From: Ignavibacteria bacterium
GTDB taxonomy: Bacteria; Bacteroidota; Ignavibacteria; Ch128b
Assembly: GCA_013177855.1 (NCBI GenBank)
Contig: JABLYA010000001.1
Location: 2,064,983 to 2,128,982 of the forward strand
Reading direction: 5' to 3'
DNA: 64,000 nucleotides
The position numbers and the translations under genes are program-made. Positions 36,796-47,377 of the stretch are shown one piece after another. Every line of letters begins with the position of its first letter. The first letter of the stretch is position 1. The notes under the pieces are model-generated. The model ran no database searches and was not told where the DNA came from. It saw only the letters and a program-made list of their open reading frames with translations.

Positions 36796-37824
36796 ATGAC
36801 AACAATAGCTCCAGAAGTAAAATATACACCGAAAGATTTTCAATCCGATCAGGATGTTAGATGGTGCCCGGGTTGTGGTGATTACAGTATTTTAGCTCAA
36901 GTTCAAAGAACTCTTCCGTTATTGAATATCAAAAAAGAAGACTATGTATTCGTTTCTGGAATTGGATGTTCAAGCCGTTTCCCTTATTATGTTGATCTCT
37001 ATGGGTTCCACGGAATTCACGGAAGAGCTCCAGCAATTGCAACAGGAATCAAATTAGTTAATCCTAAATTGTCTGTCTGGGTTGCAACAGGTGATGGTGA
37101 TTTACTCTCTATCGGTGGAAATCATTTTATTCATGCTTGCAGAAAAAATATTGATCTCAAAATTCTTCTTTTCAATAATAGAATTTATGGACTAACAAAA
37201 GGTCAATATTCACCAACATCTGAATTAAATAAGGTAACAAAGAGCTCGCCTTACGGAACAGTTGATTATCCTTTTAATCCTGTTGCTCTTGCAATTGGAA
37301 CTGAAGCTACATTTGTTGCTCGTTCAATGGATAGAGATCCAAAACATTTACAAGAAATGATTTTAAGAGCTGGTCAACACAAAGGTCTTGCATTTATTGA
37401 AATATATCAGAACTGCAATATTTTCAATGATGGTGCATTCTTACATCTAACAGAAAAAGAATATAAACCTGAAAATGTCGTTTATTTAAAGCATGGTGAA
37501 CCGTTGATTTTTGGTAAAGAAAATGACAAAGGAATTCGTATGGACGGAATGACGCCCGTTGTTGTCTCTTTGAAAGATGGTAAATGGTCAAAAGATGATT
37601 TGCTTGTCCATGATGAATTTAATCCCGATCCAGCTTATGCATCAATGCTTGCTCATATGAATGAAAAACCAGGTTTGCCAACTCCAGTTGGTGTGTTCCG
37701 TCAAATTTATAAACCAACCTATGATGAGATGCTGCATGATCAGATAAAGAAAGTTAAAGAGAAAAAAGGCGAAGGTGATTTACGAAAATTGTTCTTTAAT
37801 GCAACAACATGGGAAATTAAGTAA
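36796..37824 (+). CDS. korB: 2-oxoacid:ferredoxin oxidoreductase beta subunit
   Basis: This is the thiamine-diphosphate-binding subunit. The 342-residue protein has DVRWCPGCGDYSILAQV with cluster-type cysteines, SGIGCSSRFPYYVDLYGFHG, the TPP motif VATGDGDLLSIGGNHF and LLFNNRIYGLTKGQYSPTS. The second cysteine region is in EIYQNCNIFNDGAF. It pairs with korA and is closed by a clear terminator at 37855. No separate ferredoxin-like delta subunit is adjacent, consistent with a two-subunit enzyme. Confidence 0.93.
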   Translation: MTTIAPEVKYTPKDFQSDQDVRWCPGCGDYSILAQVQRTLPLLNIKKEDYVFVSGIGCSSRFPYYVDLYGFHGIHGRAPAIATGIKLVNPKLSVWVATGDGDLLSIGGNHFIHACRKNIDLKILLFNNRIYGLTKGQYSPTSELNKVTKSSPYGTVDYPFNPVALAIGTEATFVARSMDRDPKHLQEMILRAGQHKGLAFIEIYQNCNIFNDGAFLHLTEKEYKPENVVYLKHGEPLIFGKENDKGIRMDGMTPVVVSLKDGKWSKDDLLVHDEFNPDPAYASMLAHMNEKPGLPTPVGVFRQIYKPTYDEMLHDQIKKVKEKKGEGDLRKLFFNATTWEIK

Positions 37825-37854
37825 ACAATTTTGGTGTAATTGATATCAAGATTG

Positions 37855-37883
37855 AAAGTCACCCTTTGTGGTGACTTTTTTAT
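37855..37883 (+). terminator. Rho-independent terminator after korAB
   Basis: A perfect 9-bp stem (AAAGTCACC / GGTGACTTT) with a 6-nt loop CTTTGT is followed by a T run. It lies 30 bp after the korB stop. Confidence 0.92.
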
Positions 37884-38011
37884 TTTAGTTCAGTTGCTTA
37901 ATTGAATTTGAAGGCAACCCTACAACTTCTAAAAATTCAAGAACGCATACTTATCTTTTCAACTTAATTTTATAAATTAGAAAACAATTAGAAATTCAAA
38001 CAGGAATAAAA

Positions 38012-39019
38012 ATGATAGATTATAACAGAATAATTGAAATTTTAAAATCAAATAATAGTTTTGTTATAACAACTCATGTAAATCCCGATGGTGATGCAAT
38101 CGGAAGTGAACTTGCCCTTGCATACTTTTTACAAAAACTTGGGAAAAAAGTCTGGATAATAAATCATAGTCCAACACCAGAAAATTTCGTCTTTCTTGAT
38201 GAAGAGAATCTAATTCAAAAATATGATGCAAAGCTTGATGACTATATTTTAAATGCCGATGTTTTGCTGGCGGTTGATTTTAACTCTCTTGGTCGTGCAC
38301 GTTCTATGATGCAAGTTCTAGAGAAAAGTAAAGCTTATAAAGTCATAATTGATCATCATCGCAATCCACAAAATTTTGTGAATGAAATTTTCTACGATGT
38401 TGATGAACCTGCAACAGGCAATATTATTTACAAAATAATCAAAACTTATAATCCAGATTTGATTGATAAAAAAACTGCGGATGCACTTTACGCCGCAATT
38501 ATGACAGATACTGGCTCGTTTCGATTTGAAAGAATTACACCTGAGTTGCATTTGATTGTCGCTGATTTAATCTCTCGAGGAGCTAATCCTTCATACATTT
38601 ATAATAAGATTTATAATGAAATGAGTATTGAAAAACTAAAACTGCTTGGCAAGGCAATTACAAATATCAACCTGGAAGCTGATGGGAAAATTGCATTTAT
38701 GATTTTAGATCGACAATTAATTGAAAAATATGTTAAGACAGAAGAAGAATTCGATGTTGACGGCTTTGTGAATTATTGTTTAAGTTTAAAGTCAGTTATA
38801 GTTGGACTCTTATTTTTTGAATTGAAAAATGGTGTGAAAGTGAGTTTGAGGAGCAAAGAAAAATTCCCTGTAAACTTACTTGCAGAAAAATTTGGCGGCG
38901 GCGGACACTTGAATGCAGCAGGTATTCGTCTTGATGGAATGAAGCTGGATGAGGTTTTACCAAAAGTCATTCAACAAGCAATTGAAGATTTAAAACAATA
39001 TGAAGGAGAATTACAATGA
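38012..39019 (+). CDS. nrnA: DHH/DHHA1 phosphoesterase, NrnA-like
   Basis: Family members degrade nanoRNA and/or dephosphorylate pAp; some act on cyclic dinucleotides or linear pApA. The 335-residue protein shows the four DHH motifs: THVNPDGDAIGSELAL, LLAVDFNSLGR, VIIDHHRNP and AIMTDTGSFRF. The DHHA1 RNA-binding motif GGGGHLNAAGIRL follows near residue 295. All metal ligands are present. It lacks CBS or membrane domains, so it is the NrnA-type cytosolic form. The stop overlaps the pepA start by 4 bp. Confidence 0.88.
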   Translation: MIDYNRIIEILKSNNSFVITTHVNPDGDAIGSELALAYFLQKLGKKVWIINHSPTPENFVFLDEENLIQKYDAKLDDYILNADVLLAVDFNSLGRARSMMQVLEKSKAYKVIIDHHRNPQNFVNEIFYDVDEPATGNIIYKIIKTYNPDLIDKKTADALYAAIMTDTGSFRFERITPELHLIVADLISRGANPSYIYNKIYNEMSIEKLKLLGKAITNINLEADGKIAFMILDRQLIEKYVKTEEEFDVDGFVNYCLSLKSVIVGLLFFELKNGVKVSLRSKEKFPVNLLAEKFGGGGHLNAAGIRLDGMKLDEVLPKVIQQAIEDLKQYEGELQ

Positions 39020-40527
39020 TTAAATTTGAAACTTTATCAACAAAAGGGAAAAAATTATTCTCCCGCTTCGAAACAATTGAAAGTTTTTCGCTCTTTTCTT
39101 TTTCAGAAAAAGAATCAATTGAAGAAACATTGACAAAATTTTCAACGCTCACAAATGAAAAGTTGCCAAAAAAACTTCAATCAATAATTGAAAGCACGGA
39201 CGAAAATCCTTTTCAGTTTAATCTGAAAGATGGAAGGTTAGTTATTCTTCAAAAGGTTTGCGAAAGAAAAAAATTGAACTCCGATACTTTTCGAAGGGCT
39301 TCTGCAAGTCTTGCTAAGAAATTATCTTCTTTGAAAGTCACTGAGACTTTAGTCATTCCAGTTGATTTAAGTGATGAAGAGATTACACAAAACTTTAAAA
39401 CTCATGATTATTACATTCAGACTTATCTTGAGGGCTTTAAATTAGGAGCTTACAAATATCAAGATTATCTGCAAAAGAAAAACAAATCTGAGATATCCAT
39501 TAAAATTTATTATCCCGAAATAAGCGAAGACAGACTAAAAGAAATTTACACAAACACTGAAACCTTGATGAAATATGTTTATCTCGCAAGAGACCTTCAA
39601 AATAAACCTTCAAATGAATTGACACCGAAAAAATTTGTTGAAATTGTTAAAGAGTTCACCAGAACAAATAGAAATGTGAAATTAAAAGTTTTTGATTTTG
39701 AACAGATAAAGAAAATGAAAATGGGTGGACTTGAAGCTGTAGGCAAAGGCAGCGATAATCCACCATACTTTTTAATTCTTGAATATAATGGAAACTCACA
39801 GTCAAAAGATAAAACTGTTCTTGTTGGTAAAGGAATTACTTTTGATTCTGGAGGAATTAGTTTAAAACCTGCTTCTGGAATGTGGGAGATGAAAGGAGAT
39901 ATGTCAGGCGCTGCTGCTGTTGTTTCATCGATCTTTGCTGCAGCTGAATTGAATTTAAAGACAAATTTAATTGGACTAGTCCCGCTTGCTGAGAATATGC
40001 CGTCAGGCAAATCAATGAAACCTGGTGATATAATTAAAACCGCATCTGGTAAAACTATTGAAATAGATAATACTGACGCTGAAGGCAGATTAATCCTTGC
40101 CGATGCGCTTGAGTATGCTTCGAAATTTAAACCAAAAGTCGTAATCGATTTGGCAACATTAACTGGTGCCTGCGTAGTTGCTTTGGGACAATTCGCTGCT
40201 GGTTTGTTCACTCGTTCAGATGAGCTTGCGTGCAAATTGACAGAAGCTGGAAATTTAACTTCAGAAAAAGTGTGGCGGCTTCCATTATGGGATGATTATC
40301 ATTCATTGATTAAAAGTAATTATGCAGATGTGAAAAATGTCGGCGGCAGATGGGCTGGTGCAATTACGGCTGCTTGTTTCCTTGAAAAATTTGTTGACCA
40401 GAATTATCAATGGGCTCATCTGGATATTGCCGGACCTGCATTTCAGGATGATACTATTCCATACAACTCTAAAACTATGACAGGTTATGGCGTAAGATTA
40501 TTAATTGAATATTTGAAACAGAATTAG
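39016..40527 (+). CDS. pepA: Leucyl aminopeptidase, M17 family
   Basis: A cytosolic dizinc aminopeptidase that frees N-terminal residues from peptides. The 503-residue protein has a divergent N-terminal domain and a canonical catalytic domain: VLVGKGITFDSGGISLKP with Lys and Asp ligands, MWEMKGDMSGAAAV, the signature NTDAEGRLILADAL, and VIDLATLTGACVVALG. It ends 34 bp before the convergent dnd cassette, which therefore abuts it without a recognisable terminator. Confidence 0.93.
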   Translation: MIKFETLSTKGKKLFSRFETIESFSLFSFSEKESIEETLTKFSTLTNEKLPKKLQSIIESTDENPFQFNLKDGRLVILQKVCERKKLNSDTFRRASASLAKKLSSLKVTETLVIPVDLSDEEITQNFKTHDYYIQTYLEGFKLGAYKYQDYLQKKNKSEISIKIYYPEISEDRLKEIYTNTETLMKYVYLARDLQNKPSNELTPKKFVEIVKEFTRTNRNVKLKVFDFEQIKKMKMGGLEAVGKGSDNPPYFLILEYNGNSQSKDKTVLVGKGITFDSGGISLKPASGMWEMKGDMSGAAAVVSSIFAAAELNLKTNLIGLVPLAENMPSGKSMKPGDIIKTASGKTIEIDNTDAEGRLILADALEYASKFKPKVVIDLATLTGACVVALGQFAAGLFTRSDELACKLTEAGNLTSEKVWRLPLWDDYHSLIKSNYADVKNVGGRWAGAITAACFLEKFVDQNYQWAHLDIAGPAFQDDTIPYNSKTMTGYGVRLLIEYLKQN

Positions 40528-40561
40528 CAAAAAAATGAAGGTAGAGAAGATTTGAAAGGTT

Positions 40562-42103
40562 TTATTTACATAAAATTACTTCTTTTATCTCTGAGCCTAT
40601 TTTAGTTAATGCTTCACCAACGTTTAGGTTGTTTACAATTTTTAAATAATATCTTGCTTGCTCTAATGAAAGTCCAAATTTTTGTTGAAGGAATTTTATT
40701 GATGAAGGGTTACAATTTAATATAAATACAAATTCTAATAATTCTAAGAAATTAAAGTCAGTATAATCAAAATCGTCAGGAGATTGCGAAAGCAATATAA
40801 CAGATGCACCCTTCGACCTTATTTCTCTTATTATATTTTCAAGGGTTCTAACTCTATTTTTGTTCTTTAAAAAGTGATGAGCCTCGTCAATAACTATAAT
40901 AATCTTTAATTCTCTAGAGCTAGTATATTTGTCTTCGTAGGCATCGTCTAAATTTAATAGTTCTTTATATAATTCTTCTAAGACCAAATAAACTACTAAT
41001 TCTTTTAAAGCCGGTAATTTATGGATATCAATAATTAAAGTTTTGTCGATTAATGAGTCCCAGTGATTTGCTTCTCTTGAAGCAAATAAATTGTGTTCAA
41101 CCAAAGGTCTTAGAATTGAAGTTAATGTATCTACTTTACTAGATATTTTTTCTAATTCTTCTTTGACTGTTAAAAAGTCAGGAAATGGATTTTCTTGATG
41201 CATTAATTTTTCGTAGGATTGTACAATAGCATTATATAGATTTTGCTCTTGTACTGTACCGATTGTTGCTTCTACTTCTTTAAAAAGATTAACTATCCTT
41301 TCAGCTGTAAATTTTATTTCTTTATAATTATTGTTTTTTAATTTAAATACATTAATAGGTAATGGTTGATCGATAATATCAAAAACAAGAGAATTTGTTT
41401 GTTTGACAAAATTTTCATCATTCGAAATATCACCTTTAGCATAATCAAAAATTATAAAGTTAGTTTTGAAATTAGTACTTTTTCTAATTTCTGTGAGTAA
41501 ATATTTAACAAAAAATGTCTTACCGCTACCAGGTTTGCCTATTATGCCAACATAATTATTGGGGTGTTCTATAAAATTATTAAAATTAATATAAATGGGT
41601 TGATTAATCTTCTTGTCTACTCCAACCCTAAGTTTAATTAAATCTTTAAAACCGTGATAAGTTGGACTCTCTGAACTTTTAATTTTTGATTGAGCTTTTT
41701 TAGAATAACTCCTAATTAAGTATGCTAAATAATCAAATCCATCTAAATTTTCTGATAAATCCTGATGAATGATATATAAACCATGCTCAATATGTTTAAC
41801 TAATAGATAAATATACTCATCATCATCTAATAATTTATTATAATACTGATTTAATAATGACTTTATTAATAATCCATTTTTTTGGACAAAAGTATCTATA
41901 TCAATTTCTTTTCTCTTACCGGTTTTATTAGCTTCTTTGATTTCATCGGAATTATCCACTAAAAATTTTTGACCCGTTTGAAGAGATCTAGCAAAAGCTA
42001 TTCTTAAAGTCCATAAATCATCTTCATTTTCTAACTTTAATTTTATTTTTACTTTATACATTAAATCTGTTGCTTGTGGATTTAATTTTAATCTTTTGCT
42101 CAT
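40562..42103 (-). CDS. DndE-like domain fused to HerA/FtsK-type ATPase
   Basis: The 513-residue protein has two parts. Residues 1-~125 resemble DndE, the small DNA-binding component of phosphorothioation: a start like RLKLNPQATDLMYKVK, a core DLWTLRIAFARSLQTG matching the DndE W-x-x-L-C-R-x-A-x-x-x-S-L pattern, and an ending LLVKHIEHGLYII matching its H-x-x-R-G stretch. Residues ~165-510 are a HerA/VirB4-like ATPase with Walker A GKPGSGKT at 189-196, Walker B IIVIDEAHH at 402-410 and a sensor LLSQSP at 437-442. HerA-like ATPases also occur as DptH/DndH in Dnd restriction modules. It is the last gene of dndC-dndD-this, 3 bp after dndD. It is very AT-rich, suggesting transfer. Confidence 0.8.
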   Translation of the reverse strand: MSKRLKLNPQATDLMYKVKIKLKLENEDDLWTLRIAFARSLQTGQKFLVDNSDEIKEANKTGKRKEIDIDTFVQKNGLLIKSLLNQYYNKLLDDDEYIYLLVKHIEHGLYIIHQDLSENLDGFDYLAYLIRSYSKKAQSKIKSSESPTYHGFKDLIKLRVGVDKKINQPIYINFNNFIEHPNNYVGIIGKPGSGKTFFVKYLLTEIRKSTNFKTNFIIFDYAKGDISNDENFVKQTNSLVFDIIDQPLPINVFKLKNNNYKEIKFTAERIVNLFKEVEATIGTVQEQNLYNAIVQSYEKLMHQENPFPDFLTVKEELEKISSKVDTLTSILRPLVEHNLFASREANHWDSLIDKTLIIDIHKLPALKELVVYLVLEELYKELLNLDDAYEDKYTSSRELKIIIVIDEAHHFLKNKNRVRTLENIIREIRSKGASVILLSQSPDDFDYTDFNFLELLEFVFILNCNPSSIKFLQQKFGLSLEQARYYLKIVNNLNVGEALTKIGSEIKEVILCK

Positions 42104-42106
42104 ATA

Positions 42107-44137
42107 CTATTCAAAATATCCTTCCTTAATTTGAGATCTAGTGCTTATTCTTTCTATATAAAACTTTTTTGAAATACATTCTTTTATTACTTCCAATTCT
42201 TTATTTACTATTTCAGTATTTGTAGATAGTAGAATTACTTGATGGCTAGCATTGGGAAAATAGAATCTTGAAATATTTTCTCGGTGGTATGTGTCAAGTC
42301 TGCCTAAAGGAGTATCTATAACAATAGGAAGTTCTCTGTCTGCAATTCTAGTTAATGAATAAATTAAAGATATCGCTAAAATTTCTTTTTCTCCTGCTGA
42401 TAATTTTGTTTTATCTATAAGATTATTGTTTTTATCATAAAGTTCAATTGTAAAATCTGTATTTGGATTAATAATGATTTTTTTTATTTGATCTTTTTTA
42501 ATAGCAAGTTTATTCCACATTTCAAGAGTATAATTTTGTAATTGACTTATTTTGGTTATTCTAAGTTCAATTATATAATCTTCAATTGTATGTTTTAGTC
42601 TTTTACAGTACTCAATCTGATCTTTCATTTTAGATGTATTTTCAACTTTATTTTCATATTCAGATAATTTTCTTCTTTTAGTTTCAACTTCTTTTTTAAG
42701 TTTTAGATTTTCAGTGCTTAAGCTATTTTTTTGCTCAATTAAGATATCTTTCTCTTTTTTTAGAGCCCCTTTTTCTTCTAATAGTTTTTTTATCTCATCG
42801 TCATTTGTATTTATTCTATTAGATTTAATTTTTTTTAGCTGATTTTCTAAAAAGTAAAAGTCATTTATGTTTTTCTGGAAATTTTCTACAAAATCATCAT
42901 TGTATATTTCATTGATTTGTTGTTCAATAACCATTGATTCAGATTTTGACAAATCATGTAAAATTAAAATATTTTCTTGTTGCGTTTCTAATAATTCATT
43001 TTTTAATATATTTATTAAAATATTCTTATACTTAATCTTTAAATCTTCCTGTATTTGATTAAATCTTTCAATTTCCTTGATAAATTTATCAGCAATAATT
43101 TCAATTTTATTCTTATTCTTTTCATTAATAATAATATTGTCTTTAAATTTATCCTCTTTTTTCAACTGTTCAAGAATTTCTAAACATAAATCGATATTTA
43201 ATACAAATGGTAACTTTTCCTTAAGGTCACGAAAAATTTTTTCTTCTAGACTAGCTTTCTTTTGTAAATATTCTTCTTTTGTTTTTTCATATTCTTCAAT
43301 CGAAGAATAATTAATGTTAGATATTCTTTTTGTTTCACTATCAATCCTTTCAATGTCTAAATCTATTTGATTTATTTGTTGATCTATTTCATCAATTTTT
43401 TCTTGATTAAGAGTTATAATTCTTTCAAGTTTTTCTATTTCACTCTCTATTTCTAAAATCTTTTCTTTTAATTCTGAATTTTCCTCATATTCTTTTGCTA
43501 TTTTTCTTCTTGTTATATCTAAGTCTTCCTGAAGTTTACGAAAAAGTGATATTCCTAAAACTTTTTCTAATGATTCTGCAAATTCCCTATCTTCATCTTT
43601 AACAAAATCTTGAATTTTTTCTCCATCAAAAAAGAAAAACTGTGATATATCGTAAGGTATTAATTCCTCGATAAAATCATCCCAATTTTCCTTTGTATAA
43701 AATTCAAACGGTTCTTTTACATTATTTATTAATAAAGATATTTCTAAATTTTCATCAAATTGGGAGTTGTTGTTGAATATCCAAGTTCTATTTACAGCAA
43801 TAGATTGTTTAACCCCACTTATTTCAATGTCTTTTAGTTCTATTTCAATAGACATTCGGGGGCGAAGACTATTTTTCTTTGCTTCCCTATTTAATACAGA
43901 TGAAATATAATTTTGATAATCCTCTCTTTTCGCCCCTTTAGATGGCCATAAGTTTTTATTTTTCTGACCATAAAGACATAATAATATTGCTTCAAAAATA
44001 GTTGTTTTACCAGCTCCGTTTAATCCGCCAATCAAAATGATATTTTTCTTATCACTCAAATCTTTTGCTAAATCGTTAATTACAATTGTGCCTTCAAAAC
44101 ATTTAAAGTTTGTAATTGAAATTTTATTAATAAACAT
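42107..44137 (-). CDS. dndD: DNA sulfur modification ATPase DndD (SMC/Rad50-like)
   Basis: DndD is the ATPase of the phosphorothioation machinery, thought to alter DNA structure or supply energy during sulfur insertion. The 676-residue protein has Walker A GLNGAGKT at 38-45, a Q-loop-like FFFDGEKIQDF near 170, and two long coiled-coil arms full of Lys, Glu and Ile. The ABC signature LSAGEKEILAIS begins at 579 and Walker B LPIVID is at 603-608, followed by TPLGRLD. The opening ITNFKCFEG and the FFFDGE motif favour DndD over RecF or SbcC. No zinc-hook CxxC is seen between the arms. Two bases separate it from dndC. Base composition is more AT-rich than the flanking housekeeping genes. Confidence 0.88.
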   Translation of the reverse strand: MFINKISITNFKCFEGTIVINDLAKDLSDKKNIILIGGLNGAGKTTIFEAILLCLYGQKNKNLWPSKGAKREDYQNYISSVLNREAKKNSLRPRMSIEIELKDIEISGVKQSIAVNRTWIFNNNSQFDENLEISLLINNVKEPFEFYTKENWDDFIEELIPYDISQFFFFDGEKIQDFVKDEDREFAESLEKVLGISLFRKLQEDLDITRRKIAKEYEENSELKEKILEIESEIEKLERIITLNQEKIDEIDQQINQIDLDIERIDSETKRISNINYSSIEEYEKTKEEYLQKKASLEEKIFRDLKEKLPFVLNIDLCLEILEQLKKEDKFKDNIIINEKNKNKIEIIADKFIKEIERFNQIQEDLKIKYKNILINILKNELLETQQENILILHDLSKSESMVIEQQINEIYNDDFVENFQKNINDFYFLENQLKKIKSNRINTNDDEIKKLLEEKGALKKEKDILIEQKNSLSTENLKLKKEVETKRRKLSEYENKVENTSKMKDQIEYCKRLKHTIEDYIIELRITKISQLQNYTLEMWNKLAIKKDQIKKIIINPNTDFTIELYDKNNNLIDKTKLSAGEKEILAISLIYSLTRIADRELPIVIDTPLGRLDTYHRENISRFYFPNASHQVILLSTNTEIVNKELEVIKECISKKFYIERISTRSQIKEGYFE

Positions 44138-44139
44138 TT

Positions 44140-45492
44140 CTAAGTATTAGAATTATTGATGAACTTGCTTATTTTACTTTGCATATCTTTATGAATTGAT
44201 GATCTTCTTAAAAATGTCAAATGTTTTTTTTCTAACTCCATTAATTCCTTTATGTGTTCAATCTTAACACTATGTTTTTCACATATTCTTTCTAAAATTT
44301 TTTCCTCCTCATGAAGTTTTTCTTCTTTAAATTTATTTTCCCCCATTAATTTTTCTCCTTTAATTTTATAATAAATATTAGCAACTGAATATTTATAATT
44401 CCCATCAAATCTCCATTGAGCTTCGATTGCCGAAATCTCAGTACGTGAAATTAAATTTAACCCTGTTTCTAACTCTATTTTTAATAATTTCTCAAGGATT
44501 TCTTTTCTTGTTTCAAAATTAAATGGCCCAAGGCCATCTTGACCATTTCTTCTCGTTTTATCTCGTCTGTTAGGTTCATTTCTTATAGTTTTTAACCATG
44601 TTCTGAATTCATACAATGGAAGCATCCAATCTTCACCGTTTTTAATCAAATTGTACATGGATTTATCTTCTTCAATAACTGTACAAACCCAGCATCCAAA
44701 TCTTGAATTACCACAACTAGGTGTTGTATCATCTATAACTAATGGACAATCCATTATGTCAGATGCATTTCGATATAAATTTAATAACTTTTCATTATCA
44801 ACCCCCCATGGGTTTTTATTATTTATTAAATAAGCCCAAACTTCTTGAGTAGATAAATCAGCGATTGGACTAAAAACAAATGCATTACCAAGTGAATGCT
44901 TTCTAAGGCGCATTCCAAATATTTCATATTTTTTCATAGTTTTATTTCTATTCGCTGATTCAGATTTCCGAGTTCCCAGAACTATGATTACTTTACCATT
45001 TTTATTAATTTCTTGCTTTATATATTCATTGGTAGGATTAATTTTCATTTTTTCTGTACACCATCTAAACCATCGAGTTGGTGATGGATAACCCTTCCCT
45101 ATAAGATTTAACCAAAAAGTATCAATTAATTTTGGTGTGACTTTAGCTACGTTAAATAATTGTGGATTATGTGCATATAATGAGTTTTTACCTGCAATTT
45201 CAATAAATTTTAATTGTTCATCAATAAAATTAGAGATATTAGGATTCTCTACCAAAGTATCATTTGCTAAAACATGAATTTCTTTATTCCTTTTGGTAAT
45301 TTCTAATTCTTTTATTGCATTAAATATTAATTGCAAAACAACAGTACTATCCTTGCCCCCTGAAAAACCAATTATCCAAGGAAAGTTATCTTCTAAATAC
45401 TGTTCTTTTATTTCTCGAATTATTTTTGTAATCTTTTTATTCAAAACTTCAAAAAACTCTGTGGTTTCATTTATTAATTTTTTATCTAGCAT
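44140..45492 (-). CDS. dndC: DNA phosphorothioation sulfurtransferase DndC
   Basis: DndC is the PAPS-reductase-like, Fe-S-dependent protein that activates DNA and passes sulfur to the backbone. The 450-residue protein has the PP-loop GFSGGKDSTVVL at residues 42-53, WFRWCTEKMKI (Cys145), LGTRKSES and a cysteine cluster CGNSRFGCWVC (260, 267, 270). These four cysteines fit the [4Fe-4S] site of the family. IADLSTQEVWAYL and FRTWLKTIRNEPNRRD are also DndC-like. The charged C-terminal helices (~390-450) extend it. It is the first gene of the cassette; a 28-bp perfect palindrome ends upstream at 45526. Sulfur must come from a cysteine desulfurase encoded elsewhere. Confidence 0.9.
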   Translation of the reverse strand: MLDKKLINETTEFFEVLNKKITKIIREIKEQYLEDNFPWIIGFSGGKDSTVVLQLIFNAIKELEITKRNKEIHVLANDTLVENPNISNFIDEQLKFIEIAGKNSLYAHNPQLFNVAKVTPKLIDTFWLNLIGKGYPSPTRWFRWCTEKMKINPTNEYIKQEINKNGKVIIVLGTRKSESANRNKTMKKYEIFGMRLRKHSLGNAFVFSPIADLSTQEVWAYLINNKNPWGVDNEKLLNLYRNASDIMDCPLVIDDTTPSCGNSRFGCWVCTVIEEDKSMYNLIKNGEDWMLPLYEFRTWLKTIRNEPNRRDKTRRNGQDGLGPFNFETRKEILEKLLKIELETGLNLISRTEISAIEAQWRFDGNYKYSVANIYYKIKGEKLMGENKFKEEKLHEEEKILERICEKHSVKIEHIKELMELEKKHLTFLRRSSIHKDMQSKISKFINNSNT

Positions 45493-45525
45493 AGTTTCTC
45501 TAATTATTTAATTATAAAAGAATAA

Positions 45526-45553
45526 AGTCACAGAATTAATTAATTCTGTGACT
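45526..45553. promoter_or_regulatory. Perfect 28-bp palindrome upstream of dndC
   Basis: Each arm is AGTCACAGAATTAA, joined without a spacer to its exact complement. It lies 33 bp upstream of the dndC ATG and 43 bp after the gdhA stop, both genes being on the minus strand. As an RNA hairpin it could terminate gdhA, but the following bases (TTATTCTTTTA) are only a weak T tract. The position is equally good for an operator of the dnd cassette. Confidence 0.7.
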
Positions 45554-45596
45554 AAAATATATCATTTCTAATAATTAATTAAAAGTATTTTTAAAT

Positions 45597-47377
<1,781 letters not shown>

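Noticed and set aside
39597-40235. 212-codon frame antisense to pepA
   Set aside because: It mirrors the conserved catalytic domain of pepA; its composition is that of a reverse-complement shadow.
40562-42103. Conjugation ATPase (VirB4/TraG type)
   Set aside because: No mob, pilus or relaxase genes nearby; the N-terminal DndE-like domain and operon context explain it better.
42107-44137. SbcC/Rad50 or RecF repair ATPase
   Set aside because: No zinc-hook CxxC between the coiled coils, no sbcD gene beside it, and the operon partners are Dnd proteins.
44140-45492. Assimilatory PAPS/APS reductase or tRNA-modifying PP-loop ATPase
   Set aside because: The PP-loop is shared, but the C-terminal CGNSRFGCWVC cluster, length and the dndD neighbour point to DndC.
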